A DNA stretch of 64,000 nucleotides. It comes from Alphaproteobacteria bacterium (GTDB lineage Bacteria > Pseudomonadota > Alphaproteobacteria > Ferrovibrionales > Ferrovibrionaceae). Below, piece by piece: positions 1-8,779 of this stretch. Below the pieces are notes generated by a model. The model worked only from the letters and a program-made list of their open reading frames with translations, searched no databases and was not told the origin of the DNA. Where the stretch lies: the NCBI GenBank assembly GCA_026126215.1, contig JAHCJQ010000005.1:25302-89301 (forward strand), read 5' to 3'. The number at the start of each line of letters is the position of its first letter. Position 1 is the first letter of the stretch. Made by a program: the position numbers and the translations under genes.

Positions 1-38
1 AATCGTTTCCATAGTTCTACGACCCAGCGGGAGTCCCG

Positions 39-1238
39 ATGAAGCCGTTGTCCGATATCGTCATTCTTGACTTCACTCATATGCTGTCAGGGCCTTACTG
101 CTCCATGCTGCTCGCCGATCTTGGCGCGCAGACGATCAAGATTGAGCCACCCGTTAGCGGCGAGGGAACGCGCAAGCTCCTGGCTCAGGATCCCGAACAT
201 TCCGTCGACGGCATGGGCGCCTATTTTCTCACGCTTGCCCGAAACAAGCAGAGCGTCTGCATCGACATGAAGTCGGAAGAAGGACGAAAGGTCTTTCACC
301 GCCTGGCCAGACATTCCGACGTTGTGGTGGAGAACTTCAGCCCTGGCGTCGCCAGGCGGATCGGCATAGACCATGCGACGCTGTCGGCGATAAATCCGGG
401 AATCATCACCTGTTCGATCAGCGGGTTTGGCAGTGTCGGACCCAACATTGATCGGCCGGCCTTCGATATGGTGGCCCAGGGCATGGGCGGCGGAATGTCG
501 CTTACGGGCGAGGCCGATGGCCGGCCGCTCAGGGCGGGCATTCCGATCGGCGATCTCGGCGGCGGCGTATTCGGAGCGCTCGGCATTCTGGCCGCCTTGC
601 ATGCCCGCGCCGGGAGCGGGCGCGGGCAGCATGTCGACATATCCATGCTCGACGCGCAGATCTCGATGCTGAACTACATGGCCACCATGTATCTGTTGTC
701 GGGCAAGAGCCCCGGCCGGGCCGGGAACGGGCATTTCGTGCATGTGCCCTACGATACGTTCCGGACCCGGACACGGGACCTCATCGTTGCGGTCATCACG
801 GACAATTTCTGGGCTGAATTGGCGCGCCTGATTGGCGACGCCGAACTCCTGCAGCCGCGGTTTGCCGGGCAACCCGGCCGGTTCGCCGAGCGCACTTTCA
901 TCAACCAGCGTCTGCAGAAGCATTTCCTCAAGGAAAGCTGCGAATACTGGCTGGAGAAGCTGACAGAGCGGCGCATTCCTTGCGCGCCGGTCAACGATCT
1001 CGCTCATGCCCTCTCGGATGAACAGGTTCGCGCGCGGAACATGGTGGTGGGAGTCGACCTGCCCTCCGGGCGGCGGATCGAGATGCCGGGCAATCCGGTG
1101 AAGCTCAGTGGCATGACGGAGGAAGCATATGCGCCCCCGCCGGCGCTTGGGCAGGATACGGAACAGGTTCTTGCGCGGCTGGGCGGCCTCGACGGGCGGG
1201 AGATTGCCGAATTGCGCCGCCGCGGGGTCATCGGCTGA
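39..1238 (+). CDS. Family III CoA transferase (CaiB/BaiF type)
   Basis: Enzymes of this family move CoA from a donor thioester to a free carboxylic acid in the cytoplasm. The 399-residue product has the family opening (DFTHMLSGPYC, then LADLGAQTIKIE). The predicted nucleophile is Asp172 in GIPIGDLGG, followed by the conserved GRGQHVDISMLDAQ. The ATG at 39 has GGGAG five bases upstream. This is the first complete gene of a plus-strand unit whose genes are 11 bp apart or overlap, so it may belong to an operon that starts left of the window. With the lyase that follows, it could activate an acid that is then cleaved. The substrate is unknown. Confidence 0.9.
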   Translation: MKPLSDIVILDFTHMLSGPYCSMLLADLGAQTIKIEPPVSGEGTRKLLAQDPEHSVDGMGAYFLTLARNKQSVCIDMKSEEGRKVFHRLARHSDVVVENFSPGVARRIGIDHATLSAINPGIITCSISGFGSVGPNIDRPAFDMVAQGMGGGMSLTGEADGRPLRAGIPIGDLGGGVFGALGILAALHARAGSGRGQHVDISMLDAQISMLNYMATMYLLSGKSPGRAGNGHFVHVPYDTFRTRTRDLIVAVITDNFWAELARLIGDAELLQPRFAGQPGRFAERTFINQRLQKHFLKESCEYWLEKLTERRIPCAPVNDLAHALSDEQVRARNMVVGVDLPSGRRIEMPGNPVKLSGMTEEAYAPPPALGQDTEQVLARLGGLDGREIAELRRRGVIG

Positions 1239-1249
1239 AGGAGCAAGGC

Positions 1250-2224
1250 ATGCCGGCGCAGGGGGAATCGGGAAACGGACGGGTCACGATCAACGAAGTG
1301 GGGCTCAGGGACGGGTTGCAGAACCATCCCAGGCGGCTAGGCGTTGCCGAGAAGCTGGAGCTCTATCGCGCGTTGCGGATATCGGGCCTGCACAGTTTCG
1401 AGCTTACGAGCTTCGTCAGTCCCAAGGCGGTGCCGGCGATGGCCGATGCGGCCGAGCTGGTTGCCGCACTGCCTCCGGAAGAGGGGGTGAACCTGACGGC
1501 GCTGGTACCGAACCGGCGTGGCTATGCGCGCGCCCGCGAGGCGGGAATGCGCGGGATCGCAGTGGTCCTTGCCGCGACCGAGACGCTGAACCAGCGCAAT
1601 ATTGGCATGTCGCTGGATCGGGCGCGGGAGGAATGCGCGGCCGTGCTGCGCCAGGCTGCCGCCGACGGGGTTTTTGCCCGCGCCTATGTTGCCGCCGCCT
1701 GCGCCTGCCCTTATGAGGGGCCGACCAGTCCCGATACGGTGATTGCGCTGGCGGAGGAGATGCTGGCGGCCGGTGCCGATGAAGTCGCCATCGCAGACAC
1801 GATCGGTGCCGGCAATCCACGACAGGTCGCCACGCTGTTCCGTAGCGCCGTCGCACGCTGCGGGGCGGGGTGCCTTTCGGCGCACTTTCACGATACGCGC
1901 GCCCTCGGTGTGACGCTGAGCTGGGTGGCTTTGCAGGAGGGTATCAGGAAGTTCGACGCCTCGATCGGCGGGCTCGGAGGATGCCCCTTCGCGCCGGGCG
2001 CCTCGGGCAACCTGGCGACCGAGGATCTGGTGTTCATGCTGGAGGAAAGCGGCTACAGGACGCAGGTGGACCTCCCGGCGCTGATGGCGGCCGCATCGCT
2101 GGCGGGACGCCTCCTTGGCGGTCAGGTGGGCGGCCGCATCACCCCCTGGTATGAGAGCCGCCATCGCTCCCGGAACATCGAAAGCAACGGCACGAACCAG
2201 GGCCAGGCCCGGGGAGGGGATTGA
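1250..2224 (+). CDS. HMG-CoA lyase family protein
   Basis: This 324-residue TIM-barrel lyase belongs to the HMG-CoA lyase group, which splits 3-hydroxy-3-methylglutaryl-CoA or similar 3-hydroxyacyl-CoAs into two products. EVGLRDGLQN near residue 20 carries the catalytic Arg and metal Asp. SAHFHDTRALG carries the metal-binding His pair. GLGGCPFAPGASGN, with its Cys near residue 245, is the flexible active-site loop typical of true HMG-CoA lyases. AAGGAG precedes the ATG. Its stop overlaps the next gene by one base (TGATG). The CoA transferase just upstream suggests that the pair activates and cleaves one substrate, which I infer only from adjacency. Confidence 0.88.
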   Translation: MPAQGESGNGRVTINEVGLRDGLQNHPRRLGVAEKLELYRALRISGLHSFELTSFVSPKAVPAMADAAELVAALPPEEGVNLTALVPNRRGYARAREAGMRGIAVVLAATETLNQRNIGMSLDRAREECAAVLRQAAADGVFARAYVAAACACPYEGPTSPDTVIALAEEMLAAGADEVAIADTIGAGNPRQVATLFRSAVARCGAGCLSAHFHDTRALGVTLSWVALQEGIRKFDASIGGLGGCPFAPGASGNLATEDLVFMLEESGYRTQVDLPALMAAASLAGRLLGGQVGGRITPWYESRHRSRNIESNGTNQGQARGGD

Positions 2225-3036
2225 TGAAAATCGGAATCATCGGTACCGCATTCCGCAGGAACGACCCCCTGGCGATACCGGAGGAGCTTGCGAAGGTGCT
2301 GGCGCCCGGCAGCGAGGCGGCCGTCTATGCGCCCGCACTGAGCGCCTTCCCGCACAATCCCTTCGATCTCAAGCTGCAGGAGATCGGCTATATCGAGGCA
2401 GGTCTAAGGGCGGCCGCCGATGGCTGCGGAGCGATCGTGCTCAATACGGTCGGAGATTATGGCGCAGCCGCGCTCAAGTCCGCCGTGCGTGTCCCGGTCG
2501 CCGCCGCCGGCGAGGTCGGCCTGCATGTCGCGGCGAGCCTCGGCCGGCCGGTCGGTATCGTAACGATATGGCCGGAATCGACTCGCTTCCTCTATCGGTC
2601 CGTCATCAGGGAGAGCGGGCTGGAGGCAGCAGTCGCAAGCGTCCTCCATGTGGGCAGCGAGAGCGAGCTTGCCGGGCTGGGCGCGGAGGATGACTATATC
2701 GCCCGAATGCAGCAAGCCGACCGCGACGTGGTTTCGCGCATTATCGCCGCCTGCCGCAAGGCCCAGCGGGACGGTGCGGCAAGCATCCTCCTGGGTTGCA
2801 CCTGCATGTCTCCTATCGCGGCGGAAGTCGCCGCCGCCCTTGATATACCAGTGGTCAATCCGCTGACCGTGGTCGTCAAGTATGCGGAGTTGATGGCGAG
2901 CCTCGGCATCAGGCAGAGTTCGGCCTGCTACGCCGCAGCCAATCCGGCCCGCCGCCCGGCTCTCGCCGCCATGGCCGCCGCGGGCGCCGCCATTGTCGGC
3001 GCCGCCGATTGCGAGGTCTGTCTGGTGGGAGAATAG
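2224..3036 (+). CDS. Asp/Glu/hydantoin racemase-fold protein with a single active-site Cys
   Basis: The 270-residue product belongs to the Asp/Glu racemase superfamily, which includes hydantoin racemase, maleate isomerase and arylmalonate decarboxylase. The second catalytic cysteine is present (C192 in LLGCTCMSP). At the first cysteine position, normally ACFGDPG in hydantoin racemases, the sequence reads NTVGDYG, so Thr75 replaces Cys. A two-base racemase is therefore unlikely. An isomerase, decarboxylase or C-C lyase role fits better. ATG 2224 is preferred over TTG 2221. GGGGAGGGGA lies just upstream and the start overlaps the stop of the lyase gene. Its place in a transport and catabolic operon supports a degradative role. 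Confidence 0.82.
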   Translation: MKIGIIGTAFRRNDPLAIPEELAKVLAPGSEAAVYAPALSAFPHNPFDLKLQEIGYIEAGLRAAADGCGAIVLNTVGDYGAAALKSAVRVPVAAAGEVGLHVAASLGRPVGIVTIWPESTRFLYRSVIRESGLEAAVASVLHVGSESELAGLGAEDDYIARMQQADRDVVSRIIAACRKAQRDGAASILLGCTCMSPIAAEVAAALDIPVVNPLTVVVKYAELMASLGIRQSSACYAAANPARRPALAAMAAAGAAIVGAADCEVCLVGE

Positions 3037-3044
3037 GTTTGTCC

Positions 3045-3683
3045 ATGCGGCACCCCGACCACCGGGAGAAGGATGCGGCGCTGGCACTGCCATCCTGGGT
3101 CATGCGGATGAGCCTCTGGCTCGGCCGCATCGGGGGCGGCCTCGTCTTCCTCATGGCCTTTCCGATTACCATCGACGTGATCACCCGCAAGCTGTTCAGC
3201 GTGTCGCTTCTCGAGAGTTATGAGATCAGCACTTATGCCTTCGCCGTGGCGGTGGCTTTCGGCTACACCTATGCATTGCTGGCCGGTGCGCATATCCGCA
3301 TTGACGTGATGTACGCCCGCCTGAAACAGGGTCCGCGGGCCATCCTCGACGTGGTAGCCCTGTGCCTGCTGTCGGGGGTTTCCGCGATCCTGGCATGGCA
3401 GGCCGCAATAACGGCGATCGAGAGCTTTCGCATCGGCGCCCGCTCGAACAGCAGCCTGGGCGCGCCGCTCGCGCTGCCGCAGCTCATGTGGGCCGCCGGT
3501 CTCGTGCTGTTCGCGGTGATGTCGGGCATCGTGCTTGTCCGCGTCGCCTGGCTGGTGGCTCGCCGCCGCTACCAGATGAAGGAGCATCTCCTCGGCGGCG
3601 CGGCGATGGCGGCGTTCGAGACGGGTACGGCGCGCGCCCGGCCGGGCGGTGCGGTCGAAGATCGGGACGGCGAGGCACGATGA
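3045..3683 (+). CDS. TRAP transporter small permease (DctQ family)
   Basis: DctQ subunits are the small, four-helix membrane partners of TRAP permeases, which import organic acids using an ion gradient. The 212-residue product has hydrophobic segments at about residues 20-42, 57-78, 98-120 and 140-165 and ends in a basic cytoplasmic tail. ATG 3045 is chosen because it follows the previous stop by 8 bp. An upstream start would lie inside that gene. The stop overlaps the large permease by four bases (ATGA). No binding protein gene adjoins this pair. The DctP gene at 10893-11936, or one left of the window, must supply the ligand. Confidence 0.87.
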   Translation: MRHPDHREKDAALALPSWVMRMSLWLGRIGGGLVFLMAFPITIDVITRKLFSVSLLESYEISTYAFAVAVAFGYTYALLAGAHIRIDVMYARLKQGPRAILDVVALCLLSGVSAILAWQAAITAIESFRIGARSNSSLGAPLALPQLMWAAGLVLFAVMSGIVLVRVAWLVARRRYQMKEHLLGGAAMAAFETGTARARPGGAVEDRDGEAR

Positions 3684-4966
3684 TCGTCCTTGCGCTGAGC
3701 GTTCTTTTCCTCCTCGTCGTGGCCGGCGTTCATGTCGCGGCAATCCTTGGCATCGTCTCGCTGGTCCTGGCAGAGTTCTATGCGTTCTTCCCGCTGACCG
3801 CCGCGCTCGGTGAGGTCGCCTGGTCGGCCAGTTCGGAGTTCACCTTGATCGCCGTCCCGATGTTCATCCTGATGGGCGAGATCCTGACCAAGTCGGGCAT
3901 GACAGACCGGATGTACACGGCTCTGGATGCATGGCTGAACCGCCTGCCCGGCGGCGTCATGCATACCAACGTGGCGGCGGCCACCATGTTCGCCGCGACC
4001 TCGGGCTCGAGCGTCGCCACCGCGGCGACGGTCGGCACGGTGTCGCTCTCGAACATCGACCGTTACGGCTACAATCCGCCGCTCTTCCTGGGCAGCCTGG
4101 CGGCGGGCGGCACGCTTGGCATCCTCATCCCGCCGAGTATCAACATGGTGCTCTATGGCATGCTGTCCGATACCTCGATCACGGCACTCTACATTGCCAG
4201 CGCCATACCCGGACTGCTGCTTGCTTTCCTGTTCTCCTCGGTAATCTTCGTTGCCTGCGTGGTCAGGCCGCGATGGAGCGGCAGGGCTATCCCCTATTCC
4301 TGGGGCGACCGGCTGCGCGGCCTGCCGCATCTCCTGCCGCCGCTCGCGCTTTTCCTGGTTGTAGTGGGCAGCATCTATGGCGGCGTGGCGACGCCGAGCG
4401 AGGCCGCCGCGATGGGCGTGATCGCTTCCCTCCTCATCGCGCTGTTGGGCCGTGGCCTGTCGTGGCGGAGCCTCATCGCCGCCTTTGAGGCGACGATGCG
4501 GACGACCTGCATGATCATGCTGATCATCGTCATTGCCGTGTTCCTTAACTTCTGCATGGGCAGTGTCGGCATCACCGACATGGTCCTTGGCTGGGTGAAG
4601 TCGCTCGGCCTCGGCAAGTACGAGATGATGGCGGTCATCGTCTGCGTCTATCTGCTGCTTGGCTGCTTCATGGATCCGATCTCGATGATGGTGGCGACGG
4701 CACCGATCGTCGTGCCGCTGGTGGTAGCGCTTGGCTTCGACCCGGTCTGGTTTGGGGTGGTCTTCATGATTCTGAGCGAGGCGGCGATGATCACACCGCC
4801 GATCGGCGTCAACCTTTTCGTGGTCCAGTCGTTGCGCAAGAGCGGCTCGTTCTCCGAGGTAGCAATCGGCGTGCTGCCGTTCCTTGCGATCATGATCGGC
4901 TTCGTGGTCCTCATGATCGCTTTTCCGCAGATTGCCATGTGGCTGCCGGGGATTCTGGCGAAATAG
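3680..4966 (+). CDS. TRAP transporter large permease (DctM family)
   Basis: DctM is the transporting subunit of TRAP systems, with about twelve membrane helices. The 428-residue product has the family features: GVHVAAILGIVSLVLAEFY at the start, VPMFILMGEILTKSGMT, FAATSGSSVATAATVGTV and LAAGGTLGILIPPSINMVLYG, all strongly hydrophobic. The start is ATG 3680, which overlaps the DctQ stop by four bases. A longer reading frame extends upstream but lies within DctQ. The following amidase-like gene begins 15 bp downstream, so import and hydrolysis are probably co-expressed. Confidence 0.92.
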   Translation: MIVLALSVLFLLVVAGVHVAAILGIVSLVLAEFYAFFPLTAALGEVAWSASSEFTLIAVPMFILMGEILTKSGMTDRMYTALDAWLNRLPGGVMHTNVAAATMFAATSGSSVATAATVGTVSLSNIDRYGYNPPLFLGSLAAGGTLGILIPPSINMVLYGMLSDTSITALYIASAIPGLLLAFLFSSVIFVACVVRPRWSGRAIPYSWGDRLRGLPHLLPPLALFLVVVGSIYGGVATPSEAAAMGVIASLLIALLGRGLSWRSLIAAFEATMRTTCMIMLIIVIAVFLNFCMGSVGITDMVLGWVKSLGLGKYEMMAVIVCVYLLLGCFMDPISMMVATAPIVVPLVVALGFDPVWFGVVFMILSEAAMITPPIGVNLFVVQSLRKSGSFSEVAIGVLPFLAIMIGFVVLMIAFPQIAMWLPGILAK

Positions 4967-4981
4967 GGCGGGGAGGGGCCG

Positions 4982-5620
4982 ATGGCTGATCTGGAAGAGA
5001 ACTATCGGGGCGTGTTCGATGGCAGGCTGGGGTTCGGCTGCAGCCCGGCCGTTCTGGTCATTGACTTCATCAAGGCCTACACGACGCCCGGTGCGCCCCT
5101 CCATGCGCCGGACGTGGAGGTTGCGGTACGTGCCACGGCTCCCCTGCTCGACCTGGCGCGCGCGAGGAAGGTGCCCGTGATTTTCACCCGGGTGCTTTAT
5201 CACCCGGACGGTCTCGATGGCGGCCTGTTCATCCGCAAGGTACCCGCGTTGAGGGCGATGGTGCCGGGCGAGCCGCTTTCCGAAATCGTCGATGAGCTGC
5301 CGCTGGTGGCGAGCGACCTGGTCATCGTCAAGAACTATGCCAGCGCATTTTTCGGGACCACGCTCGGCGCCACTCTGACAGCGAACGGCATCGACACGCT
5401 GATTGTCACTGGATGTTCGACGAGCGGCTGTGTGCGCGCGACGGCCGTCGATGGAATGCAGCATGGCTTCCGGGTAATCGTGCCGCGCGAATGCGTGGGA
5501 GACCGTCACCGCACGCCGCACGAGGCGAACCTGTTCGACATCAACGCCAAGTATGGCGACGTATTGCCGCTGGAGGAGGTGATGGCGTATCTGCGCGGCC
5601 TCAATAGCGGCAGTGCCTGA
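4982..5620 (+). CDS. Isochorismatase-fold amidohydrolase, N-carbamoylsarcosine amidase-like
   Basis: Cysteine hydrolases of this fold cleave amides such as N-carbamoylsarcosine, maleamate or nicotinamide. The catalytic triad is visible: Asp in VLVIDFIKAY, Lys in VIVKNYASAF and Cys in GCSTSGCVRATAVDGMQ. The segments RVLYHPDGLDGGLF and RHRTPHEANLFDINAKYGDV are what I know from N-carbamoylsarcosine amidases and maleamate amidases. The 212-residue length is normal. GGGGAGGGG lies 2-10 bases before the ATG. It ends the first plus-strand unit. Together with a racemase-fold partner it recalls the NicF/NicE maleamate-maleate pair of nicotinate catabolism, which is only an analogy. Confidence 0.88.
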   Translation: MADLEENYRGVFDGRLGFGCSPAVLVIDFIKAYTTPGAPLHAPDVEVAVRATAPLLDLARARKVPVIFTRVLYHPDGLDGGLFIRKVPALRAMVPGEPLSEIVDELPLVASDLVIVKNYASAFFGTTLGATLTANGIDTLIVTGCSTSGCVRATAVDGMQHGFRVIVPRECVGDRHRTPHEANLFDINAKYGDVLPLEEVMAYLRGLNSGSA

Positions 5621-5726
5621 CCGCTGGCCAACGCTTCGCAGACCCTCGAAGTGACGCCCATGCGCCTGACCGACCGGTACTGGCGTCAGATCGGCCTTGG
5701 CTTGAGCCTAAGAAAACTGCATTTTC

Positions 5727-5742
5727 ATATGTAATTGCATGT
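5727..5742. promoter_or_regulatory. Dyad ATATG-N6-CATGT, putative MarR operator upstream of TRAP operon
   Basis: This imperfect inverted repeat (ATATG TAATTG CATGT) lies 45 bp before the second TRAP operon. It sits in an AT-richer patch of the 167-bp gap. Two further copies stand at 12032-12047 and 13176-13191 with the same 6-bp spacing. A possible -35 TTGAGC (5702-5707) and -10 TCATAT (5725-5730), 17 bp apart, would overlap it, which would allow repression. The MarR proteins encoded at 9653-10723 are the likely binders by proximity. This is inference from sequence only. Confidence 0.55.
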
Positions 5743-5787
5743 GATAGACTGCTCCCGGTACAAGGACGTGGGCTGCGGGGAGGCCCG

Positions 5788-6336
5788 ATGAGCTGGGAAG
5801 GGGGACGGTACGGACAGCGGCCAAGCGACGAGCCGCATGGTTTCGCGCTCGCAGCGCGACGCGCCGGCGCGCTCCTAGGCGTGCTGTCCGGAAGCTGCCT
5901 TTTCCTGATGATGCTGATGACCTTCGCGGATGTCATCGGACGCTATGTCTTCTCCGCCCCGATCCGTGGCGCCTACGAACTGACGGAGTTGTTGCTGGCG
6001 GTCGCCGTCTTCGGAGTCCTGCCCTCCGTGACGCTACGACGCAATCATGTTTCGACCGGCCTGTTCGACAGCGTCCTGCGAGGCCGGGCAAGGCATGCTG
6101 CCGATCTAGTCGTCCATCTTGCCGGGAGCGTGGCATGCGTGGTCGCAAGCTATGCGTTGACGCTGCAGGCCGGCCAGCAGATCCGGCTTGGTACCGCGAC
6201 CAGCGTACTGGCCCTGCCGACAGCACCCATCGTCATCTTCATTTCGGTGATGGCGGCCATTGCTGCGCTGATCCTCGCCCTCTTCTCCCTGGTGGCGCTT
6301 CGCGCCCTGGTTTCGTCCGGGCCGAGTCTCAGATGA
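5788..6336 (+). CDS. TRAP transporter small permease (DctQ family), second copy
   Basis: The 182-residue product has four hydrophobic segments and the DctQ-type motif around FADVIGRYVFSAPIRGAYELTE, which matches the conserved VxxRYxFxxPIxGxxELxE pattern of the family. RRNHVSTGLFD follows in the second loop. GGGGAGG precedes the ATG. The gene opens a plus-strand unit that runs to 9648 through four ATGA-type overlaps, so transporter, monooxygenase and hydrolase are translationally coupled. A dyad operator lies just upstream at 5727. It is the second DctQ gene within 3 kb and is clearly diverged from the first. Confidence 0.88.
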   Translation: MSWEGGRYGQRPSDEPHGFALAARRAGALLGVLSGSCLFLMMLMTFADVIGRYVFSAPIRGAYELTELLLAVAVFGVLPSVTLRRNHVSTGLFDSVLRGRARHAADLVVHLAGSVACVVASYALTLQAGQQIRLGTATSVLALPTAPIVIFISVMAAIAALILALFSLVALRALVSSGPSLR

Positions 6337-7625
6337 TAGCCACGGCCATAGCCTTCGCCGTACTCTTCGCGCTGCTGTTCCTTGGCGTTCCGATCGGTTT
6401 TGGAATGGGTATCGTCGGCGCTGTGGGATTCGCGGCTTTTGTCGGCTGGCAACCCACCATCGCCATGATCGGACAGATCATCACCGACAACGTCTTCAAT
6501 TATGGCTTCTCGATCCTGCCGCTCTTCATCCTGATGGGCAACCTGGTCACCAGCTCGCGACTGTCAGAGGAACTGTATTCCGCCTCGCATGCTTTCCTTG
6601 GCCATCGACGTGGCGGGCTGGCGATGGCCACCATCGTGGCATGCGGTGGCTTTAGTGCGGTCTGCGGTTCCAGCATGGCGACGGCGGCCACCATGGCGAA
6701 GGTCGCCATGCCGTCGATGCGGCGCTATGGCTATGGCGATGGGCTGGCGACCGCATCTATTGCCGCCGGCGGCACGCTCGGCATACTGATACCGCCGAGC
6801 GTGATCCTGGTCATCTATGGCTTCATGACGGATACCGATATCGGCAAGCTTTTTATCGCCGGGATCATTCCTGGAGCTATCGGGGTTCTGTTCTATCTGG
6901 TCGCCGTTTCTATCGCGGCCTGGATGAATCCGAAAGGTGCGCCGCGCGCCGAACGCACGCCATGGCCGCAGCGCTTCCTTGCGCTACGCAGCGTTGGCGG
7001 TATCCTGGGCCTGTTCGCTCTCGTCATGGGCGGAATCTATGGCGGTATCTTCACTCCGTCGGAGGCGGCAGGTATCGGCGCGACCGGCGCCTTCCTGCTG
7101 GCGCTGGTCCGGCGCACCCTTTCCTGGTCGGGGCTGCTTGATGTGCTGCTGGAAACGGCGCGCACTTCCTCGATGATGTTCATCGTCCTGTTCGGCGCTC
7201 TGATCTTTTCAAACTTCATCAACATCGCCGGGCTTCCCTCGTCGCTCTCGCAGGCGATGCGCGATCTCGACGTATCGCCGATCACCGTCATCTTTCTCAT
7301 CTGCCTGCTCTATCTGGTTCTGGGCTGCCTGCTCGAAAGCCTGTCGATGATCCTGCTCACCATCCCCCTGTTCTATCCGTTGGTGCAGAGCCTGGGCTTC
7401 GACATGGTCTGGTTCGGGATCGTGGTCGTCGTGGTGGTAGAGGTCAGCCTTATCACGCCGCCGATTGGCATGAACGTCTTCATGCTGAAGGCGGTGATAC
7501 CCGATGTGCCGCTCGGGAGGATGTTCGGCGGCCTTCTGCCGTTCATACTGATGGACCTTGCCCGCCTCGCCCTCTTCATACTCGTGCCCGGCATTGTTCT
7601 CTTTCTGCCCTCGTTCATGCGATGA
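6333..7625 (+). CDS. TRAP transporter large permease (DctM family), second copy
   Basis: This 430-residue multi-helix protein carries the same family blocks as the first DctM: ILPLFILMGNLVTSSRLSEE, GGFSAVCGSSMATAATMAK and IAAGGTLGILIPPSVILVIYG. The ATG at 6333 overlaps the DctQ stop by four bases. A longer frame upstream lies inside that gene and is rejected. The stop overlaps the start of the flavin monooxygenase. The direct coupling to a ring-attacking monooxygenase suggests that the imported compound is its substrate or a precursor. Confidence 0.92.
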   Translation: MIATAIAFAVLFALLFLGVPIGFGMGIVGAVGFAAFVGWQPTIAMIGQIITDNVFNYGFSILPLFILMGNLVTSSRLSEELYSASHAFLGHRRGGLAMATIVACGGFSAVCGSSMATAATMAKVAMPSMRRYGYGDGLATASIAAGGTLGILIPPSVILVIYGFMTDTDIGKLFIAGIIPGAIGVLFYLVAVSIAAWMNPKGAPRAERTPWPQRFLALRSVGGILGLFALVMGGIYGGIFTPSEAAGIGATGAFLLALVRRTLSWSGLLDVLLETARTSSMMFIVLFGALIFSNFINIAGLPSSLSQAMRDLDVSPITVIFLICLLYLVLGCLLESLSMILLTIPLFYPLVQSLGFDMVWFGIVVVVVVEVSLITPPIGMNVFMLKAVIPDVPLGRMFGGLLPFILMDLARLALFILVPGIVLFLPSFMR

Positions 7626-8779
7626 TGCGCGGAAGGTCTCAGCAGCCCAGGGCCGAGATCGCCGGCGCCGGCATTGCCGGCCTTGCCGCCGCGATCGGCC
7701 TTGGCCTGCGCGGATGGCGGGTGCGGGTGCACGAGCGAAGCCCAGCTCTGCGCGGCGATGGTGCGGGCATCTATATCTGGGAGAACGGGCTTCGTGTTCT
7801 GGAGGCGCTTGGCGCCCTTGCGCAGGCGACGGCCGATTGCCACCAGGGCATCGCACGCGAGACGCGCGACGACAGAAACCGCGTTGTGGCGAGGGCGCAA
7901 TGGACGCGTGAGCCGGGCAAGCGCGTCGTGTCGATCGTGCGCAAGCAGCTTCTGGAGGCGCTGGCGGGCCGGGCGCGCGCCGTGGGCGCCGAGGTTATCT
8001 TTGGTTCCGAAGCGGTTGGCGCCACGCCGGAAGGGGAGATCCGCTTTGCCGATGGAAGCCATGCCAGAGCCGATCTGGTGGTGGCCGCCGACGGGGTGAA
8101 CTCGCGGATCCGGGACAGCCTCGGCCTGTTGCGCTCGCGTCGCCAGCTGGCGGATGGCGCCATCCGACTCCTGATCGACCGGCTGCCGGAAGAGCGCGAA
8201 AGCGAGGCCGGCAGCCGCTATGTCGAATACTGGTCGGGCCACCGGCGTATCCTTTATACGCCCTGCAGTTCCAGGCATCTTTATCTCGCCCTGACCACCC
8301 TTGACAGTGATGCCGAGGGCAAGGCGATCCCGCTGGACAAGGCTGCCTGGAAGCGATCGTTTCCACATCTGGCGGCGTTGATTGATCGCATCGATGACCG
8401 CGGGCGCTGGGACCGTTTTGAGGTCGTGCGGCTGCACCGATGGTCCACCGGCCGGGTGGCGGTTGTCGGCGATGCGGCGCATGCGCAGGCACCAAATCTG
8501 GGGCAAGGTGGCGGCTGCAGCCTGATGAACGCGCTAGCCCTCGCGGTGGCTGTCAGCGGGGCGGAAAGCATCGAGCAGGGACTATCGGAATGGGAGATGC
8601 GGGAGCGTCCGCTGACCGAACACACGCAACGCGCATCGTCCCTCTATGGCAAGGTAACGGTGCTGCCGCCGCTGCTTCGCAGCATCGTTCTCGATCTTGC
8701 CGGCCGTTCGAGGTGGGTCACCGCGCAACGCATGCGAACGGCTTTTCACATACCCACCGGAACGAGGGACGCAAGATGA
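7622..8779 (+). CDS. FAD-dependent aromatic monooxygenase, pyridine-oxygenase (MHPCO)-like
   Basis: A group A flavin monooxygenase of 385 residues. It shows the FAD Rossmann motif GAGIAG at residues 15-20, VAADGVNSRIRD near residue 160 and VVGDAAHAQAPNLGQGGG near residue 283. From memory of the family, the segments GAGIYIWENGLRVLEALGAL and DGAIRLLIDRLPEE resemble 2-methyl-3-hydroxypyridine-5-carboxylate oxygenase, the ring-opening enzyme of vitamin B6 degradation, more than salicylate hydroxylase. ATG 7622 or ATG 7625 could start it, and both overlap the TRAP stop. A paralogue lies at 14090. Likely NADH-dependent and cytoplasmic. The substrate is not known. Confidence 0.87.
   Translation: MMRGRSQQPRAEIAGAGIAGLAAAIGLGLRGWRVRVHERSPALRGDGAGIYIWENGLRVLEALGALAQATADCHQGIARETRDDRNRVVARAQWTREPGKRVVSIVRKQLLEALAGRARAVGAEVIFGSEAVGATPEGEIRFADGSHARADLVVAADGVNSRIRDSLGLLRSRRQLADGAIRLLIDRLPEERESEAGSRYVEYWSGHRRILYTPCSSRHLYLALTTLDSDAEGKAIPLDKAAWKRSFPHLAALIDRIDDRGRWDRFEVVRLHRWSTGRVAVVGDAAHAQAPNLGQGGGCSLMNALALAVAVSGAESIEQGLSEWEMRERPLTEHTQRASSLYGKVTVLPPLLRSIVLDLAGRSRWVTAQRMRTAFHIPTGTRDAR

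Noticed and set aside
3569..5521. 650-codon open frame on the minus strand
   Set aside because: It lies opposite the TRAP permease genes, is rich in His, Arg, Asp and Gln without any domain or hydrophobic core, and is a shadow of high-GC third positions.
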